Source: Paeniglutamicibacter terrestris
Lineage (GTDB): Bacteria > Actinomycetota > Actinomycetes > Actinomycetales > Micrococcaceae
Direction: 5' to 3'
NCBI RefSeq assembly: GCF_012271785.1
Contig: NZ_JAAWVT010000013.1
Location: 26,351 to 90,350, forward strand
DNA: 64,000 bases
Shown: piece after piece, positions 1 to 8,588 of the stretch
Numbering within the stretch: position 1 is the stretch's first letter
Layout of the letters: every line of letters starts with the position of its first letter
Made by a program: the position numbers and the translations under genes
Notes under the pieces: generated by a model
What the model saw: the letters and a program-made list of their open reading frames with translations, nothing else
What the model was told of the DNA's origin: nothing
The model's database searches: none

Positions 1-516
1 CACTAGAACCTTGGCGCCGGCGGCGACGGCCAGCTGGATCGCCATGGAACCGATCCCACCGGCTCCGCCGTGCAGGAGCACTGTCTCACCCGGAGCAAGG
101 TTAGCCTCCAGGAAAAGGTTGGAGACTACTGTGCCCGCTACCTCCATGAACCCTGCGGCATCCACCACGTCAACATTCTCGGGGACCTCGAGGACATGCC
201 CGGCAGGGACGCTCACATATTGGGCGTAGCCGCCACCGGATAACAGGGCGCAGACGTTCTGTCCCACGGTGAAGCCAAGTGTTCCCTCCCCCAACGCCTC
301 GATGGTGCCCGAAACCTCAAGCCCGGGAATGTCGCTTGCCCCGGCTGGAGGCGGGTAGACTCCACGGCGCTGCTGTACATCGGCACGGTTTAGCCCAAAT
401 GCAGCCACCTTGATCAATACCTCACCGGCGCCGGCCGCCGGTTTGGGCCGATCTACCTCCACCAGCACCTCGGGGCCACCAGCACCCTGATACTCAAAGG
501 CACGCATTGTTGTCAT
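1..516 (-). CDS. NAD(P)H quinone oxidoreductase, PIG3/zinc-type ADH family (3' part outside window)
   Basis: Medium-chain dehydrogenase/reductase that would reduce quinones with NADPH in the cytoplasm. The visible 172 residues read MTTMRAFEYQGAGGPEVLVE, then the family signature GLNRADVQQRRGVYPPPAG near residues 45-65 and a Rossmann start LLHGGAGGIGSMAIQLA near 150. The RADxxQRxG segment is typical of the PIG3-type quinone oxidoreductases rather than of zinc alcohol dehydrogenases. The start at 516 has a GGAGAA Shine-Dalgarno 5 nt upstream; an alternative ATG lies at 507. The C-terminal half runs off the left edge. Family confident, physiological substrate unknown. Confidence 0.88.
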   Translation of the reverse strand, partial: MTTMRAFEYQGAGGPEVLVEVDRPKPAAGAGEVLIKVAAFGLNRADVQQRRGVYPPPAGASDIPGLEVSGTIEALGEGTLGFTVGQNVCALLSGGGYAQYVSVPAGHVLEVPENVDVVDAAGFMEVAGTVVSNLFLEANLAPGETVLLHGGAGGIGSMAIQLAVAAGAKVLV

Positions 517-707
517 GGGATTCTCCTCACCGTTTTTGGCCATTCTTGCGAGCATTTCGGCTCCCCAACCGTTGTCGTGGGACCCAAAGAACACGCGTTT
601 AACCTTGTTGGGGCCACTCTACCGGCAAGAAATTGTTGCACTAATTTCCTGCTCAGGGGCCCCGTTGTCCTTTTGCACTCTCACTCTGGCGTATACTTTT
701 TTGGTCT

Positions 708-795
708 GGATGGTTGTCCGAGCGGCCTAAGGAGCTGGTCTTGAAAACCAGTGTGCGGTAACCCCGTACCAAGAGTTCAAATCTCTTACCATCCG
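708..795 (+). tRNA. tRNA-Ser (anticodon TGA)
   Basis: Acceptor arms GGATGGT and ACCATCC pair perfectly. The anticodon stem CTGGT/ACCAG holds the loop CTTGAAA, giving anticodon TGA. A long variable arm (GTGCGGTAACCCCGTAC) and T-loop TTCAAAT mark a serine tRNA. CCA is not encoded. A strong hairpin follows at 803-840. Confidence 0.96.
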
Positions 796-802
796 CTCAA
801 TG

Positions 803-840
803 AAAGAGGCGGTTCCCGTGTTCACGGGAACCGCCTCTTT
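803..840 (+). terminator. Intrinsic terminator after tRNA-Ser
   Basis: Perfect inverted repeat: AAAGAGGCGGTTCCCGTG pairs with the complement ending at 840 around a short TTCA loop. It lies 8 nt after the tRNA and 120 nt before the next gene. Confidence 0.85.
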
Positions 841-960
841 GCATTCATGCTCCGGCCATCTTCAGGCACGTTGCTGGCGAGTAGGCTTCCATTCATCAGG
901 GCAGGCAAGTGCCCCGGTTCCCGAACCACGGTACAACTCCACGACAGGAAGCTTTCAACA

Positions 961-1743
961 ATGTCTCAGCGCATCAGCACTCCCGCCGGAAGCCCGGTAT
1001 GGACCGACATCATGACGACCGACATCGAAGCAAGCAAAAAGTTCTACACCGAGCTCTTCGGCTGGGAATTTGAGGAACCGACCTCCGAGGAATACGGCGG
1101 ATACCTCAGTGCCACGCGGCAGGGGCACCTGGTCGCTGGGCTCTCGCCCTACCAGCCCGAGTTTGGTGGTATTCCCAACATTTGGTCGCTCTACTTGAAG
1201 AGCGACGACATCACCGCCACTCAGGCCAGCGTCCAGGGTGCCGGCGGCCAGGTCCTGATACCGCCGATGCACGTGGTGCCCTACGGCCACATGGGCATCT
1301 TCCTTGATGGTGGTGGAGCCGCCTTCGGTGTATGGCAGCCGCAAGAGCACCAGGGTTTCGGCGTCGATTCCCAGCACGGGGCCCCCGCATGGCACGAGTT
1401 ACTTTCCAAGAACTACCTCGCGGCTGTGGAGTTCTACTCCAAGGCCTTTGGGTGGGACACACACGTGATGTCAGATGCCCCGGAATTCAAGTACACAACT
1501 TACGGGCAGGGCGACGATGCGCGCGCCGGGCTGATGGATGCCTCGGGGTTCCTGCCGGCCGAGGTCCCCGGGTTCTGGGTGACCTACTGGGGCGTGGATG
1601 ATGTGGATGCAGCCTGCGCGACGGCTGTGGCCAACGGCGGCACCGTGACCGAGGGCCCGCAGGACTCGGAGTTCGGCCGGGTTGCCGCCATCACCGACTG
1701 CTGCGGAGCAGCCCTGAAGCTGGTCGGTGTGCAGCAAAGCTAG
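961..1743 (+). CDS. Two-domain VOC (glyoxalase/bleomycin-resistance fold) family protein
   Basis: 260 residues containing two vicinal-oxygen-chelate modules. The first is residues about 8-125 (WTDIMTTDIEASKKFYTELF ... GVWQP) and the second about 135-258 (WHELLSKNYLAAVEFYSKAF ... LKLVG). The tandem F-Y-x-x-x-F-G-W pattern matches the actinobacterial hydroxylase/VOC proteins near antibiotic-resistance and dioxygenase relatives. No substrate can be assigned. The start at ATG 961 is supported by AGGAAG 7 nt upstream; a longer in-frame reading would run through the tRNA-Ser and its terminator, so it is discarded. Monocistronic, cytoplasmic. Confidence 0.9.
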   Translation: MSQRISTPAGSPVWTDIMTTDIEASKKFYTELFGWEFEEPTSEEYGGYLSATRQGHLVAGLSPYQPEFGGIPNIWSLYLKSDDITATQASVQGAGGQVLIPPMHVVPYGHMGIFLDGGGAAFGVWQPQEHQGFGVDSQHGAPAWHELLSKNYLAAVEFYSKAFGWDTHVMSDAPEFKYTTYGQGDDARAGLMDASGFLPAEVPGFWVTYWGVDDVDAACATAVANGGTVTEGPQDSEFGRVAAITDCCGAALKLVGVQQS

Positions 1744-1826
1744 CTTCTTCCCTGCCGCGGCGCGGGTGCGGGCGGTACTGCCAGCACCCGCGCCGCGTTG
1801 CGGTTTCAGCGCGGCCGGTTCAGCTC

Positions 1827-3839
1827 TTAGACCTGGCTGAGTCGCAGCAGTTCCCGAGCGGCGTTCTGGGCGTCGCCCAGTGTTCTAGCCGCTCCGTCGA
1901 GAGCGGCGCCCGCCTGCGCTGCGATCGCGGTGCCCCATTGAACCGAGGAAAGCTGCAAGCCGAGTACGAAGATTGCACGGTGTGGCACCCCGCGCCCATC
2001 AACCATCCGGTACGGCTCGCCCTTTACGTCCAGACCCTGTCCGGGGATCGGTTCGCCCTGGTCGTTATGCATGGTGAATGCTGCGGCCAAGCCGTCATCG
2101 ATCAGTTGTCGCAAGAGCGGCGAGGCCGTCTGCAGCACACGGTTGGCTGGCATCATGGCTTCAACCAGGGTGCGTCCGGTGCAGGCGGGAGCGTCTACCC
2201 ACGGTGAAGATACCGTAAACATCCCGGTGGGAGCATCGATCGCGAATTCCGGGTCCGGGCCAATAAATTCCACAATGTTGGCCCTAGCCAACGCCGCGAG
2301 TTCCTCGATGCGCTGCACCGGAGGACCCGAGGCGAGGCCCTCGACCAACGGTTCAAACCAACCCTGTACCTCGCCTAATCGCGATTCATCGGAGATGAGC
2401 CCCTCGGCAATCATGTCCTTGACGACCATGCGCCCGGCATTCAGCGTGGCGATGGCCATCTTCAGCGGGTTCTTTTCACCCTCGTGCGAAGAAATGGCGT
2501 CGTATTCGAGGTACTCCTTGACGGCTACCTGGTAGTCGCTCATCGAGGAAAACCCATTTTGGTCAAAGGGACGCCCGAGCAGCGGAACGTCAAGGAAACC
2601 CATCTCCGGAGCATATTTCTCAACAAGCTGCCGGGCGCTCTGGAGCCAGACCTGGGACCCGGCCTGATGTTCGGCGTCGAGAACCTCGGTGAGCGATTTA
2701 ACGAACTGTTCCGGCTCGACGTTGAACCGTGCGGGATGACGCCGTGCGGCAAAACTGTAATAGGCCAACAACACATCGCGATGCAGCAACGGCCACACGT
2801 GGGCGTCAAAGCGCGCGGTGGCTCCGGGGTTCAGCACCCGGGCCTCTGCGATCTTCTGGATAATCAACTCCGCATCCAGATAGCGCAGGGTGACGGATGC
2901 TGGAATGAACTCCTCGATGCAGGACTTGGCCCGGTACGGGGTTCCGCGGCGCGATGCGGCGACGATGCGCGGTTCGCGGCCCGAAGGCCAATATTCCAAC
3001 GCCCGGCCCGGCCCACCATTAACCTCATTGAACTGACCACCGCGCCCCACCGTTAGCGCGGCCATGGCATCAAAGAAATTCAGTCCCAATCCGCGCACCA
3101 AGACGGTTTCCCCGGCCGGGATCTTGTCCCACGCAACATCGCCAGGCACGTTGGGGCCCTGGTAGGTTAATCCGGCTTCGGACGCGGCGAGGGCCATGGC
3201 CTTTTGCGCCGGGTTCAGGTGTGCAGGAACGTGCCCAACGGCCAAAACAACAGCGTGAGCGTGTAGTGAGAATTGTTCCCCCGACCGTTTGGGGTGCGGA
3301 TGACCCGCCGCAACGGGGTGGGCGTAGAGCAGGTAGTCGGCATCGCCGCGGTGCAAGGCTGTCACCTCGGCCCGTTCGATACGCACTTCCACCACCGCTT
3401 CGTGGCTGCGTAATGCCGACACCGCTGCCTCGAAGACATGGCGCAGGTAGCGACCGTAGAGGGCCCGGGGTGGGTAGGAGCCTCTTTCCATCGCTGCCAG
3501 TTCCTCGGCTTCAACGCTGCTCAGCGCCGCTCCGTCACCACCGAGCGCGCGCCACTGGTCGAAGCTCAGTCCCGGATCTTCGGCGTGAGTGCGTTCCGGG
3601 GCCACTGTCGGGAACCCGGCCGGGGTATTCATCAGGAAGTGTCGTGACTGCGCCGTGGACCAGACGTGTCCGGCCCCCGGATCATGGACGTCAAAGACCA
3701 CCACGGTGATCTTGCGTGAGTAATTTTGGGTACGCCGCAATTCGGACTCCAGACGCTCCAAAGTGGAGGTTCCCCGGGGTCCTGCTCCGACAACTGCTAT
3801 GACGTACGGTTCGCGTCCAGAATTCTGCTTTTCACTCAC
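1827..3839 (-). CDS. Large FAD/NAD(P)-binding protein (NAD_binding_9 family)
   Basis: 670 residues with an N-terminal dinucleotide fold (VIAVVGAGPRGTSTLERLES, residues about 13-32) followed by HVWSTAQSRHFLMNTPAGF, typical of the FAD-NAD(P)-binding family Pfam PF13454. A second glycine-rich strand, VLAVGHVP, is near 205. The pathway is unknown; relatives are usually hypothetical flavoproteins. Translation begins at GTG 3839. There is no Shine-Dalgarno. A TAGGCT hexamer sits 6 nt before the start, so the mRNA is probably leaderless. It is divergent from the S9 peptidase gene, 83 nt away. Confidence 0.85.
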   Translation of the reverse strand: MSEKQNSGREPYVIAVVGAGPRGTSTLERLESELRRTQNYSRKITVVVFDVHDPGAGHVWSTAQSRHFLMNTPAGFPTVAPERTHAEDPGLSFDQWRALGGDGAALSSVEAEELAAMERGSYPPRALYGRYLRHVFEAAVSALRSHEAVVEVRIERAEVTALHRGDADYLLYAHPVAAGHPHPKRSGEQFSLHAHAVVLAVGHVPAHLNPAQKAMALAASEAGLTYQGPNVPGDVAWDKIPAGETVLVRGLGLNFFDAMAALTVGRGGQFNEVNGGPGRALEYWPSGREPRIVAASRRGTPYRAKSCIEEFIPASVTLRYLDAELIIQKIAEARVLNPGATARFDAHVWPLLHRDVLLAYYSFAARRHPARFNVEPEQFVKSLTEVLDAEHQAGSQVWLQSARQLVEKYAPEMGFLDVPLLGRPFDQNGFSSMSDYQVAVKEYLEYDAISSHEGEKNPLKMAIATLNAGRMVVKDMIAEGLISDESRLGEVQGWFEPLVEGLASGPPVQRIEELAALARANIVEFIGPDPEFAIDAPTGMFTVSSPWVDAPACTGRTLVEAMMPANRVLQTASPLLRQLIDDGLAAAFTMHNDQGEPIPGQGLDVKGEPYRMVDGRGVPHRAIFVLGLQLSSVQWGTAIAAQAGAALDGAARTLGDAQNAARELLRLSQV

Positions 3840-3922
3840 GGAATCAGCCTAGTCTGCACGGCAGCTGATCGCCGTGCGCTAAGCTCCGAAACACTCCATG
3901 TACGCCATGAGAGACTGTGCCC

Positions 3923-6124
3923 ATGAGTTCATCTAATCCTCGTGAATCCGATGCGAACAGCCCCGGCCTGAGCACAACAACAGTCATCAACGCTTCCTCC
4001 CCCACCTGGGCATCCGGTGCCCAGATCACCAATGCCCAGGACGGAGACTCGTCCGAGGATCCCTTCCTCTGGCTCGAGGAGCTGGATTCGCAGCGGGCCA
4101 TGGATTGGGTCGTGGGACAGAATAACCGCACCGAGGCCGAACTTTTCGACAACGATTTTGAGGCCACCCGGGCCGGCATTCTTGAGGTGCTGGATGCCAC
4201 CGACAGGATCCCCATGGTGACCAAGCGAGGAGAGCACTATTACAACTTCTGGCGCGATTCCCAGCATCCCAAGGGCCTGTGGCGGCGCACCAGCTGGGAG
4301 TCCTACCTTGAAAATGACCCCGTGTGGGAAATTCTGCTGGATATTGATGCCTTGGCCGCAGCAGAGAATATCGAGTGGGTCTTTTCTGGGGCACAGATGC
4401 TTCGCCCCGCGGCCAACCAACCCTATGAGCGCGCTTTGATCAAGCTGTCCCCCGATGGCGGAGACCAGGTCCGTGTGCGGGAGTTTGACCTGCCCACCTT
4501 ATCCTTCGTCCCGGGCGGCTTTGATTTGCCGGTGGCCAAAACTAAGGTCTCCTGGGCAGATTCCGACACCTTGTTAGTCGCCACGGACGTCGGTGAAGGA
4601 TCGCTGACACTTTCGTCGTATGCACGCACCGTCCGCAGACTATCCCGCGGCCAGGATCTTGCGCAGTCCCCAGAGATCTTCGCCATTGACCCCTCCCACG
4701 TCTTGGCCTTCGTTTCCCATGATTCAACTCCGGGGTTCGAACGCGATGTCGCCCATGACGTCATCGACTTCTACAACTCCAAAACTTTCCTCCGCCGTCA
4801 CGACGTGTGGCTACCCATCGAGGTGCCCACCGACGTTGGAGTCTCACTGCACCGCGACTGGGTACTTTTCTCACCGCAGACTCAATGGACACATGAGGGA
4901 ACCACCCATGTTCCCGGCACACTGCTATTAGCAGACCTTGAAGAGTTCATGGCGGGCACAGCCACCCTGCGAGAGATCTTTGTTCCGAGCGAATCCACGT
5001 CTCTGCAATCCATCGATTTCACTGCCAACTACATCCTGCTCAACGTTTTACAGGACGTCGCCTCGCACATCTACATCTGCGATCCGGCGAACGACTTCGC
5101 CCTACGCCCCCTGGATATTGGCTCCCCCTTGCATAGCTTCAGCGCTTCGGCCGTCGATGATGAGGCGGCTACGGGCGGGGATGACTTCTGGCTGACGCTC
5201 ACCGGTTTCCTGACCCCGACGTCTCTGGCCCGCGGAAAGGTCAGCGACAACGACGACGCACCACGAGTCATCAAGAGCGCGCCTTCACGGTTCGACGCCG
5301 CTGACTTTGAGGTCTCGCAACATTTTGCCGTTTCCGACGACGGAACCCGCGTCCCCTACTTCCAGATCTCCCCACAAGATTTGCCGCTCGATGGCAAGAA
5401 CCCGGTGCTCATGAATGGCTATGGCGGATTCCAGACGAGTCTCACCCCCGGATACCTTGGTGCTCTGGGTCCCGGCTGGTTGGTGCGGCGCACTGAAACG
5501 GGGCGACGCGGCACTTATGTGGTGGCCAATATTCGTGGTGGTGGCGAGTACGGTCCGCGCTGGCACCGCGCAGCATTGCGCGAGAACCGGCACCGCGCCT
5601 ATGAAGACTTCGCTGCTATTGCTCGAGACCTCATCTCCCGAGGCGTCACCAGACGCGAGCATCTGGCAGCCACCGGGCGCTCGAACGGCGGACTGCTGAT
5701 GGGCAACATGATCACCGGCTATCCCGAGCTCTTCGGCGCGGTCTCCTGCGGTGTCCCACTCTTGGACATGCGCAGGTATACCCGTCTGGCAGCGGGGCAT
5801 TCGTGGATCGCGGAATATGGTGATCCGGAGGTGCCAGAGGACTGGGAATTCGTGAAGACATTTTCGCCCTATCATCGCCTGGATGACGCTCTACCCGAAG
5901 GTGTCGATTACCCGGCATCTTTGATTTGGAGTGCCACGAGCGATGACCGGGTTGGTCCGGTCCAGGCTCGCAAGATGGCTGCAAAGATGATGAGCCAGGG
6001 CGTGAGGGACGTCCGTTACCACGAGTCCCTCGACGGCGGTCATGCCGGGGCCAGTGACAACAAGGCGTCCGCCACCATGTTGGCCACCAGCTACGAGTTC
6101 CTCTGGCGGCACATCAGCTCCTAA
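3923..6124 (+). CDS. Prolyl oligopeptidase family (S9A) serine peptidase
   Basis: 733 residues. It has an N-terminal beta-propeller part (DPFLWLEELDSQRAMDWV near residue 47 is the typical opening) and a C-terminal alpha/beta-hydrolase part from about 470. Catalytic triad candidates are Ser587 in GRSNGG, Asp674/675 in SATSDDRV and His707 in DGGHAG. The NIRGGGEYGPRWH segment is the family oxyanion region. It would cleave short proline-containing peptides in the cytoplasm; no signal peptide is seen. GTG 3917 is an alternative start. ATG 3923 is preferred because a GAGACT hexamer lies 6 nt before it, like other leaderless starts in this window. Confidence 0.92.
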   Translation: MSSSNPRESDANSPGLSTTTVINASSPTWASGAQITNAQDGDSSEDPFLWLEELDSQRAMDWVVGQNNRTEAELFDNDFEATRAGILEVLDATDRIPMVTKRGEHYYNFWRDSQHPKGLWRRTSWESYLENDPVWEILLDIDALAAAENIEWVFSGAQMLRPAANQPYERALIKLSPDGGDQVRVREFDLPTLSFVPGGFDLPVAKTKVSWADSDTLLVATDVGEGSLTLSSYARTVRRLSRGQDLAQSPEIFAIDPSHVLAFVSHDSTPGFERDVAHDVIDFYNSKTFLRRHDVWLPIEVPTDVGVSLHRDWVLFSPQTQWTHEGTTHVPGTLLLADLEEFMAGTATLREIFVPSESTSLQSIDFTANYILLNVLQDVASHIYICDPANDFALRPLDIGSPLHSFSASAVDDEAATGGDDFWLTLTGFLTPTSLARGKVSDNDDAPRVIKSAPSRFDAADFEVSQHFAVSDDGTRVPYFQISPQDLPLDGKNPVLMNGYGGFQTSLTPGYLGALGPGWLVRRTETGRRGTYVVANIRGGGEYGPRWHRAALRENRHRAYEDFAAIARDLISRGVTRREHLAATGRSNGGLLMGNMITGYPELFGAVSCGVPLLDMRRYTRLAAGHSWIAEYGDPEVPEDWEFVKTFSPYHRLDDALPEGVDYPASLIWSATSDDRVGPVQARKMAAKMMSQGVRDVRYHESLDGGHAGASDNKASATMLATSYEFLWRHISS

Positions 6125-6161
6125 TCCTGCATCTGCTGCAAGGCACCGGCGAACCTCCGAC

Positions 6162-6554
6162 CTAGCCCGGGGAGGTATCGCCGGTGCGTGCCAGTAGCCG
6201 CGGGCTCAGCTCTACAACGTTGGGTAATCGCTGGAGTTTTTCCGCGTTGATCAAGATTCCTGGGTTCTTCAAGATCTCACTGAGGTATGCCCAGTAGCCA
6301 TGAACGGCTTGCTCAGCGGTTTCATTGCCCCATGGTTCATCCGGTCCCACCACGCTCAAAGCGGTTTCCCGCAGCTCTTCGTGAGTGGTGCTCTCCCAGC
6401 TTCCGCTCGTTCCCCAGCCACGATCATCCAGCAGCACGATTCGTTCTCCGTCTGTCAGCACAAGTTCAAGCCGTGCGCTGACAGAAATTTGCTCTTGCGG
6501 AGTCGCATTGTCGTCAATATCGGCGCTGGTAACCAGGCTGCTGGCAGTTCTCAT
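6162..6554 (-). CDS. Conserved hypothetical protein, 130 aa
   Basis: No recognised domain. It is an acidic, soluble protein with a strand-rich centre (LELVLTDGERIVLLDDRGWG, residues about 29-48) and a helical C-terminal half containing WAYLSEILKNPGI. There is no signal peptide or membrane segment. ATG 6554 is preceded by TAGCAT at a 7-nt distance with no Shine-Dalgarno, so it is probably leaderless. It is convergent with the peptidase gene, 37 nt apart. The regular codon use and promoter make it a real gene; the function is unknown. Confidence 0.7.
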   Translation of the reverse strand: MRTASSLVTSADIDDNATPQEQISVSARLELVLTDGERIVLLDDRGWGTSGSWESTTHEELRETALSVVGPDEPWGNETAEQAVHGYWAYLSEILKNPGILINAEKLQRLPNVVELSPRLLARTGDTSPG

Positions 6555-6691
6555 GTCCCGAATGCTACCTCTGAGAGGGATAGCAGGCCGTAATAATCCG
6601 CGTACTTCCGGGGTTTTTCTTCACCATAGATACGTCGTTTTGTGTGGCGCGCTAGCTTTGGGTAGTCTAGGGGAGCTGGAAACAGCAGAAT

Positions 6692-6780
6692 GGACACGTG
6701 CCAGAGCGGCCGAATGGGCTTCACTGCTAATGAAGTGTCGGGGTTAAACTCGACCGGGAGTTCAAATCTCCCCGTGTCCG
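6692..6780 (+). tRNA. tRNA-Ser (anticodon GCT)
   Basis: Acceptor arms GGACACG/CGTGTCC, anticodon stem CTTCA/TGAAG with loop CTGCTAA (anticodon GCT), a long variable arm and TTCAAAT T-loop. CCA is not encoded. A GTAGTCTAG box about 25 nt upstream is a plausible -10 region. Confidence 0.96.
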
Positions 6781-6783
6781 CTG

Positions 6784-6812
6784 AAAAACCCCTACTTCGG
6801 TAGGGGTTTTTT
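6784..6812 (+). terminator. Intrinsic terminator after tRNA-Ser(GCT)
   Basis: AAAAACCCCTAC, loop TTCG, then GTAGGGGTTTTTT: a perfect 12-bp stem with a stable tetraloop and a T-run. Confidence 0.92.
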
Positions 6813-6950
6813 CGTCTTAATATCCAGTTCACTCGCTTCGATTATTGAGCAGCCACGGAGTGAACAAAAAGGACCGCATGTCCCTGCCCCTGACGGGAGA
6901 AGAACACACGGTCGCTTAGCTACGTCGTTCGGCGTTTACTCCGCCAGAGT

Positions 6951-7940
6951 CTACTTCTCTCCGTCGCCAAAGGCATTGAGCAGGGTGCGCACCATTTCAT
7001 CGGGCAGGCCGGTATGCCGGGCAACAATGCTGGTGGCCTCATCAAGTTCACCCAGACGCAAATGGTCAAGTAGCTTCGAGCGTTCAGGCTCCCCCAGATC
7101 GTTGATGCTGAATTTCACGGCACCATCGGGGCCCTGGCCCTCAAAGCTGAAATCGGCGATGTTGGCTGTTGGTGCCTGCCCGCCACCTAGCGGCGAAGCA
7201 ACAAGCATCCGAAAGATTTCTTCTTCGGCCAGGCCCGAGTGCTTGGCGATGAGTGACGCGGCACCGTGCAGGTCCTCATCGCGTACCAACGAAAGGAACT
7301 GGTCGTATTCGGCTGGAGGAAGGTCTTCACTCGCGAATTCGTGCTCTTCCCCGTCAACCAGGTAGGAAACCTTGAACTGCGTTGAGCTGCGTTCGGCGCT
7401 AGAACCAAATTCGTCGGCCCATTCGCTCGGGACCATCCAGGGATCCTCGGACTTCTCTGCTTCTTCCGAGGTCTTGGCAAGGGGCTGGGATAGCACCTGC
7501 TCAGCTGGGGCAGAATCGCCTATCGGCAGGGGGATCCCGGCAGCAGCACTTGGTGCTTGCGGCTTTGCCGCTTCCGGTTCCGCCGCCTGATCAGCCTCGC
7601 GTTCGGCGGCAAGCTGTTGAGCGATGGTCGGTCCGGTGGTTGGCGCCTTGCGAACCTGCGGGAAGCGTTCCAAGCTTCGCACGGCAATAATGCTGGCCTT
7701 GTAGCCTTCACCGGTCATGGCCTTGTAGTTTTGCACCGCGGCCATGAAGTCACCCTGGGCTAGGGACTTGTATACGGCGCGATGGGCATCGGCTGTCAGT
7801 CGCGTATTGGCCAGCTCGGCGGATTCTTGGGTGATCGCGGCCGAAACCTCGGCAGAGTTTTTGACACGAAGCTTCTTCAGTCCCAGCCACGCTAGTCCGA
7901 GAATGAGCAGCGGGACAAGGACCCAAAGCAGTATTTCCAT
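6951..7940 (-). CDS. Membrane-anchored protein with three L7/L12 C-domain-like repeats
   Basis: 329 residues. One N-terminal membrane helix (LLWVLVPLLILGLAWLGL, residues 4-21) is followed by basic residues, so the rest should be cytoplasmic. Three helix-turn-helix repeats follow: A (about 52-92, LAQGDFMAAVQNYKAMTG), B (188-249) and C (262-324). B and C also share a preceding beta-hairpin and the pattern A-x-x-I-(V/A)-(A/K)-(R/K)-H-(S/T)-G-L. An Ala/Pro/Glu-rich linker (about 105-165) separates A from B. Repeat A resembles the ribosomal L7/L12 C-terminal domain. ATG 7940 follows TAGGCT at 6 nt and is probably leaderless. The function is unknown; a protein-protein scaffold is an inference. Confidence 0.75.
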   Translation of the reverse strand: MEILLWVLVPLLILGLAWLGLKKLRVKNSAEVSAAITQESAELANTRLTADAHRAVYKSLAQGDFMAAVQNYKAMTGEGYKASIIAVRSLERFPQVRKAPTTGPTIAQQLAAEREADQAAEPEAAKPQAPSAAAGIPLPIGDSAPAEQVLSQPLAKTSEEAEKSEDPWMVPSEWADEFGSSAERSSTQFKVSYLVDGEEHEFASEDLPPAEYDQFLSLVRDEDLHGAASLIAKHSGLAEEEIFRMLVASPLGGGQAPTANIADFSFEGQGPDGAVKFSINDLGEPERSKLLDHLRLGELDEATSIVARHTGLPDEMVRTLLNAFGDGEK

Positions 7941-8108
7941 GTCTCTAGCCTACGGCCACACGGGAGCCAGTGCGGAACTTTCGCACCGATGCGTTGCTTG
8001 GATCAAGGCATACCGGGGATCAGCGGCCCTTGTCATTTACCGTGCCAGTGTCTCCGGCACCATTTATGCCAACGGCCAAATTGGGCGCATTGAGTCTTCG
8101 GAGCAGAA

Positions 8109-8148
8109 GGGCCGTGTCGCCACCCATTTTCGGGTCACAACACGGCCC
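8109..8148 (-). terminator. Inverted repeat downstream of the SCO4226-like gene
   Basis: GGGCCGTGT and ACACGGCCC pair, with an inner ACCC/GGGT stem. It lies 56 nt past the stop of the gene ending at 8204, so it plausibly ends that transcript; no strong T-run is present. Confidence 0.5.
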
Positions 8149-8203
8149 ACTTTTCGAAATTTTCGCCACGTCTTTGTGGATTCTGCTGCGAGTTGGAAAC
8201 GGA

Positions 8204-8452
8204 CTAGACGACCAACGGCACGGCGTAAATTTCATCGGCTAGGTGGCCGGCCCGCTCGTGAACCCGCTGAACGGCCTCGGCAGAGGGACCCTCCGAGAGA
8301 CAGAAAACCTTCCCGCTCACCGGATCTGCCCATGCCTTTTTGAATTCAACGTTTTCCTCGCCCTGGATGGCAAGATCAGCCGCGTGAGCGGCCGTCAGAT
8401 CGGCTGCAGATAGTCCCTGCATGTGGTTGTGTACATCCATGAATTCAGCCAT
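8204..8452 (-). CDS. SCO4226-type nickel-binding protein (DUF4242 family)
   Basis: 82 residues beginning MAEFMDVHNHMQGLSAADL and containing EFKKAWADPVSGKVFCLSEG and VQRVHERAGHLADEIYAVP. These are nearly signature-perfect for the small ferredoxin-like fold protein family typified by Streptomyces SCO4226, reported to bind nickel. Histidines at positions 8 and 10 and in ERAGH are candidate ligands. A longer reading from 8488 is possible, but AAGGAAG 6-10 nt before ATG 8452 decides the start. Soluble, monocistronic. The in vivo role is unknown. Confidence 0.88.
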   Translation of the reverse strand: MAEFMDVHNHMQGLSAADLTAAHAADLAIQGEENVEFKKAWADPVSGKVFCLSEGPSAEAVQRVHERAGHLADEIYAVPLVV

Positions 8453-8588
8453 TGCTACACTTCCTTGAATTGTGCTGAACGCACTCATGACCCTGCGTTC
8501 ACCTCATCATAGGAGTTGCAGTGAAGGATGAAAATACTAGGAAAACATCAATAAACCCATGAATAACAATTGCTGCCTCGGTGACGGG

